A stretch of DNA of 64,000 nucleotides from Asticcacaulis sp. AND118 (GTDB lineage Bacteria; Pseudomonadota; Alphaproteobacteria; Caulobacterales; Caulobacteraceae). The translations under genes and the position numbers were made by a program. How positions within the stretch are numbered: position 1 is the first letter of the stretch; every line of letters starts with the position of its first letter. Shown here one piece after another: positions 35,335 through 44,787 of the stretch. The notes under the pieces were generated by a model that was not told where the DNA came from, searched no databases, and worked only from the letters and a program-made list of their open reading frames with translations. Location of the stretch: positions 1,774,501-1,838,500 of the forward strand of contig NZ_CP084910.1 in assembly GCF_020535245.1 (NCBI RefSeq), read 5' to 3'.

Positions 35335-36624
35335 TTATGGCTTGCGCCGGTATAACGAAACGAAGAACCCGTCCGTCTGACTGGTTCCGGGGCTGAGGCG
35401 CAGGCGGTGGCCTTGCGCGATATTTTTCAAAGTGTCTGCGCCTTCCAGTGTCACGGCGGCGCTGTCGAGCGCCTCGGCGACCGCGCGCGGTGCAAAGTCC
35501 GGATGATCGGCTTCGAAGCGGTCGGCGGTCATTTCGTTCTCGTCCGGCAGGATCGAGCAGGTGGCGTAGGCCAGCAAACCGCCCGGCTTCACCAGACGCG
35601 AGGCGCGGGCCAGAATAGCGCTTTGCAGTGCGTGCAGACGCGCCACTTCGCCCTCTTCCAGCCTGTGCGCGGTTTCGGGGCGGCGACGCCACACACCCGA
35701 ACCGGAACAGGGCGCATCGACCAGCACCAGATCGGCCATGCCTTCGAGGTCTTCCATCCCCTCGCCATCCGGGCCAAGCTGACGCAGTTCGGCCTCAAGA
35801 CCGGCGCGGGTAAGGCGCGGCTTGATATTGTTCAGGCGCGTCTTTTCGACGTCCGAAGCAATCAGACGGCCTTCGCCCTGCATGGCCTGAAGGAGCGCCA
35901 GCGTTTTGCCGCCGCCGCCGGCGCAGTAGTCCACCACCGTCATGCCCGGTTTGGCCCCGGCGAGGAACCCGGCCAGTTGCGAGCCTTCGTCCTGAATCTC
36001 GATCGTGCCCTGACGGAAGGCCGGCAGCGCGCGGACATTGGGCGGCGGATCGGCCGGCAGGCGCACGCCGAAGGCGGAAAACGGCGTCGGCTGCGGCTTA
36101 TAACCCAGCATTTCCAGACCGGCGATCAGCGGCGCGCGGTCGCCATTGACGCGCAGGTCGATCGGCGCACGCGGCAGCATCAGGGCCTCGGCCTCTTTCA
36201 GCCAGCCGTCGCCATAGACGCCCTTCAGGCGCTCGACGACAAATTCCGGCAGGCCGGATTCCAGCCATTCGGGGGCCTCGCCATCGCCCGCCTCAAGTCG
36301 CTTGCGTTCCGCAACCGATAGCTTTGCCGGGGCGTAGCCTTCGCCATTGTACAGTGCATCGATCTCGGAAAGGCTTACGCCATCGAGGAAATGCAGCGCC
36401 CCAAGTACCAGCGAACGGCCCGACGACGAATCCATGGCAAAAGACAAGCGTTCACGCGCACGCAGGCATTGATAGACCTTATCGGCGATGGCGCGACGGT
36501 CCTTAGACCCCGCATAGCGGTTGTTGCGGCCCCAGTCCTTCAGCACCTCTTCGGCGGGACGGCGCGTCTTGGCCAGAAGGTCGAGGATGTCGGAGGCGGA
36601 TTGCAGTCGGGCGGCGGGGGTCAA
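35335..36624 (-). CDS. RsmB/NOP family SAM-dependent RNA methyltransferase
   Basis: The 429-residue protein has an N-terminal NusB-like helical region (residues about 1-130) and a methyltransferase domain. Motif I is TVVDYCAGGGGKTLALLQAM near 227-246. The active-site motifs are VDAPCSGSGVWRRRPE near 305-320 and ATCSILPDEN near 353-362, giving the two cysteines of m5C methyltransferases. It probably methylates rRNA cytosines; whether it is a true RsmB orthologue is uncertain because the family is large. It lies 3 nt from the MAPEG gene upstream and precedes guaA. Confidence 0.92.
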   Translation of the reverse strand: MTPAARLQSASDILDLLAKTRRPAEEVLKDWGRNNRYAGSKDRRAIADKVYQCLRARERLSFAMDSSSGRSLVLGALHFLDGVSLSEIDALYNGEGYAPAKLSVAERKRLEAGDGEAPEWLESGLPEFVVERLKGVYGDGWLKEAEALMLPRAPIDLRVNGDRAPLIAGLEMLGYKPQPTPFSAFGVRLPADPPPNVRALPAFRQGTIEIQDEGSQLAGFLAGAKPGMTVVDYCAGGGGKTLALLQAMQGEGRLIASDVEKTRLNNIKPRLTRAGLEAELRQLGPDGEGMEDLEGMADLVLVDAPCSGSGVWRRRPETAHRLEEGEVARLHALQSAILARASRLVKPGGLLAYATCSILPDENEMTADRFEADHPDFAPRAVAEALDSAAVTLEGADTLKNIAQGHRLRLSPGTSQTDGFFVSLYRRKP

Positions 36625-36627
36625 TCT

Positions 36628-37029
36628 CTATCCCTGGAAAAAATAGGTCCAGACGCACATGGCCAGACCGACCAGCGAAAGGAGGTAGAAGGCGCTGCGC
36701 AGCTTGCTCCCCAGCGCATAGGCCGGAAAGTAGACCACGCGGGCCAGCAAATAGACATGTGCACCGAGGCGCGACACGTCGTCGGACTTCCCGGCGAAGG
36801 CCAGTGCGATGACGATCACCGCGAAGATGGGGAAGGTTTCCAGAAAATTCTGGTAGGCCCGGCGCATCCGGCCGGCGACGGGGCCGGTATCGAACTCGGT
36901 GTCGCGCGGGCTGGCGTTCCACTGGAAATAGCCGGGCTTGAGGGCGGGCGCGCCGGCGGCAATGAGAATCTGAAGCAGCCCCCACAAGGCGGCAAAGACC
37001 AGAACCTGCAATTCCACCGTCATGCCCAC
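36628..37029 (-). CDS. MAPEG family membrane protein
   Basis: The 133-residue protein has four hydrophobic segments (about residues 5-25, 58-79, 82-102 and 112-131) and the MAPEG-like pattern RMRRAYQNFLETFPIFAVIVIA near 54-75. Families of this fold include membrane glutathione transferases, but many bacterial members are uncharacterised. It ends 3 nt before the RsmB-like start and follows guaB by about 20 nt, so all are probably co-transcribed. Confidence 0.9.
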   Translation of the reverse strand: MGMTVELQVLVFAALWGLLQILIAAGAPALKPGYFQWNASPRDTEFDTGPVAGRMRRAYQNFLETFPIFAVIVIALAFAGKSDDVSRLGAHVYLLARVVYFPAYALGSKLRSAFYLLSLVGLAMCVWTYFFQG

Positions 37030-37050
37030 ATTCCCTCTTTTCCGGCCTCT

Positions 37051-38595
<1,545 letters not shown>

Positions 38596-38724
38596 TCAGG
38601 CGCCGGATATCGGGCGCCCATAATCTTGCCGCAACCCTTACTTAACCGTCTTTGTTGGCGAGGCCTTCACCGGTTTGGCCTAAACTGTCCACAGCACAGC
38701 GTCTCACCACAGAAAGATAACCCA

Positions 38725-38868
38725 GTGAGCCAGTTCAAGATCCGCACCGAGTACTGCATTGCCTGCTGGCTGGTGGAGATGTCCTACGGCCTGACGGCCT
38801 TTTTCCGTCAGGCGCGTTTCGAGGCCATGATGCGCACGCATCGCCTGAAACTGAAGCTGGCCGTCTGA
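38725..38868 (+). CDS. Possible small ORF, 47 residues
   Basis: A GTG-initiated frame encodes a 47-residue basic peptide with a hydrophobic central part and two cysteines (TEYCIACWLVEMSYGLTAFF). An AGAAAG stretch upstream is a weak ribosome binding site. It occupies the divergent interval between guaB and the phosphoesterase-like gene. No homologue is recognised; a real gene is possible but not secure. Confidence 0.35.
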   Translation: MSQFKIRTEYCIACWLVEMSYGLTAFFRQARFEAMMRTHRLKLKLAV

Positions 38869-38950
38869 TTTATTCGGGCAAACCTTTCGGCGATATTGAA
38901 TCTGTCGCAAACGCGTCCTAATCCTGCGGAGCAATTCCGGAGGCAAGGCG

Positions 38951-40015
38951 ATGAAGCGTTTGGCGGCTGTGGCCCTTTTCCTGACCTTGGGCGTAAGCGG
39001 CTGCGCCCTTCTGCCCAAACCGCAGCCCGATCATGTGGATTTCGTCGTCATCAACGACACCCCCTATGACGACACCGACCGCGCCATGTTGGCCAAGGCT
39101 ATTCCGGCGGTCAGGGATCGCAATCCGCCCTTTATCCTGCACGTCGGCGACATTCAGTCCGGCGGCGAGGTCTGCGGGCCGCCCGATGACGCCTTCGCCA
39201 GGCTGGTCTCCGACCTGAAGCCGATCCCGCTCTTCTATACTCCCGGCGACAACGAATGGACCGACTGCGACCGCAAGGACGATCCGGCCACGGGCAGGCG
39301 GTTCTCGGAACTGGCGCGGCTGGATATTCTGCGCAAGCGCTTCTTCGCCGCCCCGGCGGTAACCGACGCCAAATGGCGCTATGTCCAGCAACGGGACATG
39401 CCGGAAAACGCGCGCTTCGATTACGGACGCTTCGTTTTCGTCACCGTCAACCTGACGGCGACCAATAATGCCCGGGATTCGGTCATGGGCGACGATGTGA
39501 GCGCCGCCGCCAGAGCCGCCGATCAGCGCGACGCCCGCAATATAGACTGGCTGAAAGCCGCCTTCGCCCATGCTCGTCAGCGCGGCGCGGCGGCGGTCGT
39601 CATCGCCACTCAGGCCGATATGATCACCGAAATGAAGCCGGACGCCCGGTTCAAGCCCTGCACCGACGCCGTCGTCGACAACAAGCGCCTGTGCGATGGC
39701 TTCCTCTCGGTGAGAAGCGCCCTGATCGCGGATGCGCGCGCCTTCGGCAAGCCGGTTTTCCTGATCCACGGCGACACCGCGCCCTTCACCCTGACGCAGG
39801 GCGACCTGCCCGGCAGCGGCACAACGGACAAGGCGTCGAACCTGTGGCGGCTGAATACGGCGGGCGACGCCGGAGCGGACACGGACAAAAGCTGGGGCGT
39901 GCGCGACGTAACGGCGGTGTCGATCGACCTCCGCAAGGCCCAGCCGATCTCGGCGCACGGCCTCCTGACCGGCGAAATTCCGGGCCGCGAAACGCCGGGC
40001 CCGGAAGCTGATTAA
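38951..40015 (+). CDS. Metallophosphoesterase-like lipoprotein
   Basis: The 354-residue protein has a lipoprotein signal with lipobox VSGC (Cys18). The N-terminal half shows a calcineurin-like phosphoesterase pattern: VINDTPYDD near residues 33-41, FILHVGDIQSGG near 61-72 and YTPGDNEWTDC near 96-106 (GDNEW resembling the GNH/GDNE metal motif). A late IHGDTAPF segment near 275-282 may supply further metal ligands. The substrate is unknown. It stands alone on the plus strand and is convergent with the phasin-like gene after 6 nt. Confidence 0.8.
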   Translation: MKRLAAVALFLTLGVSGCALLPKPQPDHVDFVVINDTPYDDTDRAMLAKAIPAVRDRNPPFILHVGDIQSGGEVCGPPDDAFARLVSDLKPIPLFYTPGDNEWTDCDRKDDPATGRRFSELARLDILRKRFFAAPAVTDAKWRYVQQRDMPENARFDYGRFVFVTVNLTATNNARDSVMGDDVSAAARAADQRDARNIDWLKAAFAHARQRGAAAVVIATQADMITEMKPDARFKPCTDAVVDNKRLCDGFLSVRSALIADARAFGKPVFLIHGDTAPFTLTQGDLPGSGTTDKASNLWRLNTAGDAGADTDKSWGVRDVTAVSIDLRKAQPISAHGLLTGEIPGRETPGPEAD

Positions 40016-40021
40016 AGCGGC

Positions 40022-40501
40022 TTATTTGTGCTTTTTAAGACGCTTGGCATTGGCCACGGCGCGGCTGTGCACCGGCTTGAGGCCATGTTCGGTCAGAGCC
40101 GCTGCCTTGCCCGACAGGTCGGCGGCATGGTTCGCCCCGCGCATCAGGCTGTCGGCCAGACGCGCCTGATGGGTCAGCGCCTCCGCCGCCGAACGGCTGG
40201 TGGCCAGCGCCGTCAGGTTCTGGCCCATATCCATCATGTTGTGAAAGGCCTGAGCGCTGACCTCATGGTTCAGATTCATCCAGTACTGACCCATGGCCAT
40301 CAGGGATTCGGTGCCGGCCTCGAACTTCTCCTGCCCCATCAGCGTGAATTCGCGCTGATCCTCAAGGCTGGGGATGGCGTCGGCATTGGCCATGCGGTTG
40401 ACGCGATGCGTGATGACCTCGGCGGAAGCCATCATCATTTCCGAACTTTTGAACGCCAGAGCGGTCCAGGCGAAGAACGGATTAAGCGGAAGTCTGGTCA
40501 T
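40022..40501 (-). CDS. Phasin-like protein
   Basis: The 159-residue protein is helical, rich in Ala, Met and Gln, and contains FEAGTESLMAMGQYWMNLNHEVSAQAF-like amphipathic stretches typical of phasins that coat polyhydroxyalkanoate granules. The ATG at 40501 is preferred because AAGGAAA lies just upstream; an earlier ATG at 40522 would add seven residues. The basic C-terminus ends KRLKKHK. No PHA synthase is nearby, so the call rests on composition and pattern only. Confidence 0.6.
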   Translation of the reverse strand: MTRLPLNPFFAWTALAFKSSEMMMASAEVITHRVNRMANADAIPSLEDQREFTLMGQEKFEAGTESLMAMGQYWMNLNHEVSAQAFHNMMDMGQNLTALATSRSAAEALTHQARLADSLMRGANHAADLSGKAAALTEHGLKPVHSRAVANAKRLKKHK

Positions 40502-40527
40502 TCGTTTCCTTGGGGTACGCATACTGT

Positions 40528-40863
40528 TTATGGAGCCGCTTCGGCTCTGGTTATGTTCTTGTACATCGATAGCACAGGAACACGAAAACCATAATAATTT
40601 ATCCTGTAGCGCCCCGGCTTGTTAAGCTGGCCCTGAAGGTCGGAGGAATCGAATTTCAGATAGTGCAGGCTGTCGGTGTTGCGATAGGTGCCGGACGTCG
40701 TGAAGACCAGATAGCGGTCCTTGCCGCCTTCGCGCTTGGTCGTGGTGCCGGTGACCTCGACCACGGCCTGACCCGCCGTCCAGTACGGCGTTGTCGCCCA
40801 GCCCAGCACGGCGAAGGCAATAATACCCAAGACTGTAAAGATTACGGTTTTAATCTTACTCAT
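40528..40863 (-). CDS. DUF1523-like membrane-anchored protein
   Basis: The 111-residue protein has one N-terminal membrane anchor (residues about 6-26) and a beta-rich exported domain. YLKFDSSDLQGQLNK near 69-83 and YRINYYGFRVPVLSMYKN near 86-103 match the DUF1523 pattern (FKFDSADLQ, then YYGWR). Function is unknown. The start at 40861-40863 begins MSKIKTV; an earlier start would add eight residues. Confidence 0.82.
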   Translation of the reverse strand: MSKIKTVIFTVLGIIAFAVLGWATTPYWTAGQAVVEVTGTTTKREGGKDRYLVFTTSGTYRNTDSLHYLKFDSSDLQGQLNKPGRYRINYYGFRVPVLSMYKNITRAEAAP

Positions 40864-40922
40864 ATGGCGCCCCTTTCCGTCAGCCATTTCAAACGGGCAG
40901 ACCTAAAGAGGCAATGTGAATC

Positions 40923-41639
40923 CTAACCCTTGAACCCTTGGGCCACGATATAGATTTCCGAAGAATCCGCACGACTCGACTTCGGTTTGAAGTGCTTCAC
41001 ATCGCGGAAGGCGAGTTTCAGCTTCAACAGCAGATGCTCCGTCTCACCGCCCTGAAACGCCTTGGCCACGAAGACGCCATTGGGCTTCAGATTCTCCAGC
41101 GCGAAATCCGACGCCAGTTCCAGCAGCCCCATGATCTTGAGGTGGTCGGTCTGACGATGGCCGACCGTATTGTGCGCCAGATCCGACAACACGACGTCTG
41201 GTTTGTCGCCCATCATCTCCATCAGACGTCCCGGAATGGCGGGATCGGTGAAGTCGGCCTCGATCATGTCGGCGCCGGGAATCGGATCGACCGGCAGCAG
41301 GTCGACGCCGACGACGTATTCCGCGCCGCGGCTCTTGGCCATCTGCACCCAGCCGCCCGGCGCGCAGCCCAGATCGACCACGCGCGAACCGCGCTTGAGT
41401 ATGCGGAAACGATCGTCGATTTCCTGCAGCTTGAACGCCGCGCGCGAGCGCCAGCCCTCGGCCTTGGCCTTCTGCACGAAGGGGTCGTTCAGTTGCCGCT
41501 CCAGCCATTTGGCGGAAGACTGGGTACGCTGCTTGGCGGTCTTGACCGCCGTGTGGCCCTTGGCGCGGCCGGACAGGTTGCCGCCTTCGGGCGGCTTGAC
41601 CATGCGGCGGCGCGGTTCTTCGGGGGTGTCGTTACTCAT
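40923..41639 (-). CDS. rlmE: 23S rRNA (uridine-2552-2'-O)-methyltransferase RlmE
   Basis: RlmE (RrmJ/FtsJ) methylates U2552 in the A-loop of 23S rRNA during late 50S assembly. The 238-residue protein has SAM motif VVDLGCAPGGW near residues 83-93, the substrate-region VLSDLAHNTVGHR near 147-159 and the catalytic lysine region NGVFVAKAFQGGE near 188-200. A 40-residue basic N-terminal extension precedes the domain. The start at 41637-41639 (MSNDTPEEP) is preferred. It is divergent from a small lipoprotein gene. Confidence 0.95.
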   Translation of the reverse strand: MSNDTPEEPRRRMVKPPEGGNLSGRAKGHTAVKTAKQRTQSSAKWLERQLNDPFVQKAKAEGWRSRAAFKLQEIDDRFRILKRGSRVVDLGCAPGGWVQMAKSRGAEYVVGVDLLPVDPIPGADMIEADFTDPAIPGRLMEMMGDKPDVVLSDLAHNTVGHRQTDHLKIMGLLELASDFALENLKPNGVFVAKAFQGGETEHLLLKLKLAFRDVKHFKPKSSRADSSEIYIVAQGFKG

Positions 41640-41730
41640 GCGGCGTCTATACCGGGTTTTGTCCCACACTGAAAATCATTTTGCCTTTATATGCGGCGGG
41701 CTAGGGTCGCGGCACAAGAGGAGACAACCG

Positions 41731-42102
41731 ATGCGCCTTGTGCCGTTGCTCACCCCCACGCTGCTGGTGTTTGCCCTTACCGCCTGCAAACCGGTTGCGG
41801 TGACCGAGGAAGACCGGTCCTACGCCACGTCGGAGTCGGTGGCCGCCGTCGACGTTTCCGAAGCGCCGCTGGCCTATGCCGAGCCGTCGCTCAATCCCAC
41901 CCGTGCCTCGACCGCGACGTGCCTTGAGGAAAAGGGGCAGATCGAGGCGGACAAGCTGGCGAAACGCTGCCGCGCGGTCAGCCCAGCGACCCATCCGCCG
42001 TGCCATGTCAACAATCCCTGCCTGATGATTCAGGGCGAGATCGAACGGTCCTGCGCCATGTACGGTCCGGACGAGAAAAAGCCGACGGAATGCGCGGGAT
42101 AG
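41731..42102 (+). CDS. Small cysteine-containing hypothetical lipoprotein
   Basis: The 123-residue product has a lipoprotein signal with lipobox LTAC (Cys19) and a mature region with several cysteines (TCLEEKGQ, then KRCRAVSPATHPPCHVNNPCLM, then RSCAMYG and TECAG) that could form disulfides in the periplasm. A GAGGAG ribosome binding site precedes the ATG. No domain is recognised. The gene lies between rlmE (divergent) and ppiB. Confidence 0.8.
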   Translation: MRLVPLLTPTLLVFALTACKPVAVTEEDRSYATSESVAAVDVSEAPLAYAEPSLNPTRASTATCLEEKGQIEADKLAKRCRAVSPATHPPCHVNNPCLMIQGEIERSCAMYGPDEKKPTECAG

Positions 42103-42170
42103 CGTCCGATAAAATTTGTCAAAGCCTTGCGAATAGCCTATTCCAGCCCGAAGCCTAAAAGGAGACCTCG

Positions 42171-42635
42171 ATGTCCGAAGATCTGGAAAACACCCTCATT
42201 CTGACGCTGGAAAGCGGTGAAGTGCGCATCAAGCTGCGCCCCGACCTCGCCCCCAACCACGTCGCCCGCATCAAGGAACTGTGCCGCGAAGGTTTCTACG
42301 ACGGCATCGTCTTCCACCGCGTCATCCCCGGCTTCATGGCCCAGGGCGGCGACCCGGAAGGTCAGGGCTATGGCGGTTCGGGCAAGAAGATCAAGGCCGA
42401 GTTCTCCAGCGAGCCGCACGTGCGCGGCGTCTGCTCGATGGCCCGTTCGCAGAACCCCGACTCGGCCGACAGCCAGTTCTTCATCTGCTTCGCCGACGCC
42501 CGCTTCCTCGACAACCAGTACACCGTCTGGGGCGAAGTGACCGAGGGCATGGAACACGTCGACGCCCTGCCCAAGGGCGAGCCGCCCCGCGCACCGGGCA
42601 AGATCGTCAGCTTCAAGGTCGCTGCCGACGCTTAA
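42171..42635 (+). CDS. ppiB: Cyclophilin-type peptidyl-prolyl isomerase
   Basis: This 154-residue cytoplasmic cyclophilin has FHRVIPGFMAQGGDPEGQGYGGSG near residues 45-68, with the catalytic Arg and the loop typical of PpiB, and MARSQNPDSADSQFFIC near 90-106. It catalyses Xaa-Pro isomerisation. No signal peptide is present. It begins after a GGAG ribosome binding site and is followed within 22 nt by the first of two tandem paralogous genes. Confidence 0.94.
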   Translation: MSEDLENTLILTLESGEVRIKLRPDLAPNHVARIKELCREGFYDGIVFHRVIPGFMAQGGDPEGQGYGGSGKKIKAEFSSEPHVRGVCSMARSQNPDSADSQFFICFADARFLDNQYTVWGEVTEGMEHVDALPKGEPPRAPGKIVSFKVAADA

Positions 42636-42656
42636 GTCGTAAAGCAGGGGTATCAG

Positions 42657-43061
42657 ATGCCGGTTGCAGGTCGTGTCGCTTTTACGCTGGACGCCACCCA
42701 CCGGCGTCTGATCATCCGTTACCTCGGTCAGATCGACGGCTATGAGATCGTCAATGACGTCATAGCCTATCTCAAGACCGTCGAAGACTTCTGGACCTAC
42801 GACGTCATTCTGGACATGCGCCGTTTCGACGGCGTCATCCTGAGCGCCGACAACGAAGCCTTCTCCAGGTGGTGGTACGCCGCTCTGCCCGTCGAAGATC
42901 CGGGCCACTTCACCGCAATTGTGTCTCCCGATCCGCATATCCACGCCCGTCTGGGCGTGTCGCAGAACCTGTTTCCCAATCACGTGCTGGCCGTGTTTCA
43001 TACACTGGACGAAGGGCTGGACTGGCTGAAAAAATCGCGCGAAGCCCGTCCGGTAACCTGA
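42657..43061 (+). CDS. Hypothetical protein, paralogue 1 of a tandem pair
   Basis: The 134-residue protein contains RRLIIRYLGQIDGYEIVNDV near residues 16-35, VEDFWTYDVILDMRRFDGVI near 42-61 and SPDPHIHARLG near 89-99. The alternating beta and helix pattern resembles the small SpoIIAA/STAS-like fold, but this is only a visual impression. The neighbouring gene shares the same landmarks at the same spacing. No function is known. Confidence 0.8.
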   Translation: MPVAGRVAFTLDATHRRLIIRYLGQIDGYEIVNDVIAYLKTVEDFWTYDVILDMRRFDGVILSADNEAFSRWWYAALPVEDPGHFTAIVSPDPHIHARLGVSQNLFPNHVLAVFHTLDEGLDWLKKSREARPVT

Positions 43062-43166
43062 AACCGCAAGAGGTTCATTTTGCACGCAAAACGTCCGTTT
43101 TTTGCTTTTATTAACGGGCTTATGCGATCCTGAAGGCCGTCTGAACCCGCCTCAGAGCCTGTCGCC

Positions 43167-43598
43167 ATGTCCATGCGCTCCCGCCTGAACTTCTCGCAGA
43201 ACGACGAGCAAAAACTCATCACGATCCGCTATATCGGCGATCTTGACGGGCAGACCATCGTCAACGGCATCGCCCGCTATCTGGAATCGGTGGGCGAAGT
43301 CTGGCTCTACGACATCGTCATCGATATGCGCCGCTTCGAGGGCTTCGTGCCCTTCGACGATCTGGGGCGGCTGGCGCGCCAATGGGCCACCATCGCTCAA
43401 GGCCGCGACATGGGGCGTAAGGTCGCCATCATCAGTCAGGACCCGCTGGTTCTCGCCCGCGCCAGCGCCTACCCGGCCACCTTCCCCACCCGCATCATCC
43501 GCATTTTCGGCGACAGGATGCAGGCCCAGAACTGGATCGAAGGCAAGGACGCCGGCGAAAATACCCACACCCATGCCGAAACGATCCACGCCTCTTGA
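43167..43598 (+). CDS. Hypothetical protein, paralogue 2 of a tandem pair
   Basis: The 143-residue protein aligns by eye with its neighbour. Shared landmarks are IRYIGDLDGQTIVNGIARYL near residues 20-39, VWLYDIVIDMRRFEGFV near 45-61 and SQDPLVLAR near 91-99, where the first gene has RYLGQIDG, FWTYDVILDMRRFDG and SPDPHIHAR. The DMRRF core is identical. It lies 105 nt after paralogue 1 and 31 nt before queA. Its C-terminus is longer and His/Asp/Thr rich. Function unknown. Confidence 0.8.
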   Translation: MSMRSRLNFSQNDEQKLITIRYIGDLDGQTIVNGIARYLESVGEVWLYDIVIDMRRFEGFVPFDDLGRLARQWATIAQGRDMGRKVAIISQDPLVLARASAYPATFPTRIIRIFGDRMQAQNWIEGKDAGENTHTHAETIHAS

Positions 43599-43629
43599 TT
43601 TTCGGAACGCAATCGCCTCTTAAGCGGGC

Positions 43630-44676
43630 ATGAAGGTTTCCGATTTCGATTTCGACCTCCCTGAGGATCGCATTGCGCTGCGTCCCGTCACCCCGCGCGA
43701 ATCCGCCAAACTGCTGATCGTGGACGGCGACACGCGTCAGGACCTGAGCGTCGGCGACCTGCCGTCATTGCTCAAGGCCGGCGACCTGCTGGTGCTCAAC
43801 AATACGCGCGTCCTGCCGACCCAGCTCAAAGGCACCCGTGAGCGCGACGGGCAAAGCGTCGCCTTCGAAGCCACCCTGATCAAGTCGCTGGACGGTCAGA
43901 ACTGGCAGGCCTTCCTCAAGCCCGGCCGCCGTATCCGGGAAGACGACCATCTGTCTTTCGGCGACCTGACGGCCCGCGTGCTCAGCAAGGGCGAGGACGG
44001 CGTCTACGTCCTGCGCTTCGAGCACGCGCCGTCCGAGGTCATCAACGGGCTGCACCGGCTGGGCGGCATGCCCCTGCCCCCCTATATCCGCTCCAAGCGC
44101 CCGGAAGACGAGCAGGACAAGACCGACTATCAAACCGTCTTCGCCCGCGACGAAGGCTCGGTCGCCGCGCCCACCGCCGGACTGCATTTCACGCCGGAAC
44201 TGCTGCGGGCCCTGACCGACAAGGGCGTCCTGTTCGAGGAAGTCACCCTGCACGTCGGTGCCGGCACCTTCCTGCCGGTCAAGGTCGAGGACACCGACGA
44301 CCACAAGATGCACGCCGAGTTCGGCGTCGTCTCGCCCGTATCCGCCGCGCGCATCAATGCCGCCCGCGCCGCCGGCGGCCGCATCGTCGCCATCGGCACC
44401 ACCGCCCTGCGTCTGATCGAAAGCGCCTGCGACGACGACGGCGTCATCCATCCGTTTTCCGGCGATACGGCCATCTTCATTACGCCGGGCGTTCGCGTGC
44501 GGTCGGCCGACCTGCTGTGGACCAACTTCCACCTGCCCAAATCGACCCTGTTCATGCTGGTCTGCGCCTTCGCCGGGACCGAGGCGATGAAGGCCGCCTA
44601 CGCCCATGCCATCGAGAGCGGGTATCGGTTCTTTTCGTATGGCGATGCGAGTTTGCTCAGCAATAGATCAAGATAA
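43630..44676 (+). CDS. queA: tRNA ribosyltransferase-isomerase QueA
   Basis: QueA uses S-adenosylmethionine to build the epoxycyclopentane ring of queuosine on preQ1-modified tRNA. The 348-residue protein has LPEDRIALRPVTPRESAKLL near residues 10-29, LLVLNNTRVLPTQLKG near 53-68, GGMPLPPYI near 141-149 and the family signature YQTVFARDEGSVAAPTAGLHFTPELL near 167-192. Length is normal. Its TAA is followed directly by a 111-bp paired-hairpin element, and tgt is about 1.9 kb downstream. Confidence 0.97.
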   Translation: MKVSDFDFDLPEDRIALRPVTPRESAKLLIVDGDTRQDLSVGDLPSLLKAGDLLVLNNTRVLPTQLKGTRERDGQSVAFEATLIKSLDGQNWQAFLKPGRRIREDDHLSFGDLTARVLSKGEDGVYVLRFEHAPSEVINGLHRLGGMPLPPYIRSKRPEDEQDKTDYQTVFARDEGSVAAPTAGLHFTPELLRALTDKGVLFEEVTLHVGAGTFLPVKVEDTDDHKMHAEFGVVSPVSAARINAARAAGGRIVAIGTTALRLIESACDDDGVIHPFSGDTAIFITPGVRVRSADLLWTNFHLPKSTLFMLVCAFAGTEAMKAAYAHAIESGYRFFSYGDASLLSNRSR

Positions 44677-44787
44677 GAAGACGCAGGGGCCGCAGGCCCC
44701 TGCACCCCCAAAGTTGGAGCGCAAACGTCATGAGTTGTGCGCGGAATATGTGGTGGGGTGCAGGGGTCTGCGACCCCTGCGTCTTTA
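44677..44787. repeat. Composite paired-hairpin element 2
   Basis: The left arm 44677-44709 (GAAGACGCAGGGGCCGCAGG, continuing to CACCCCC) and right arm 44755-44787 (GGGGTGCAGGGGTCTGCGAC, continuing to CTTTA) are inverted copies. The right arm overlaps the aminotransferase stop codon. The element exactly fills the space between two convergent stop codons, one base after the queA TAA, and probably acts as a bidirectional terminator. Confidence 0.85.
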
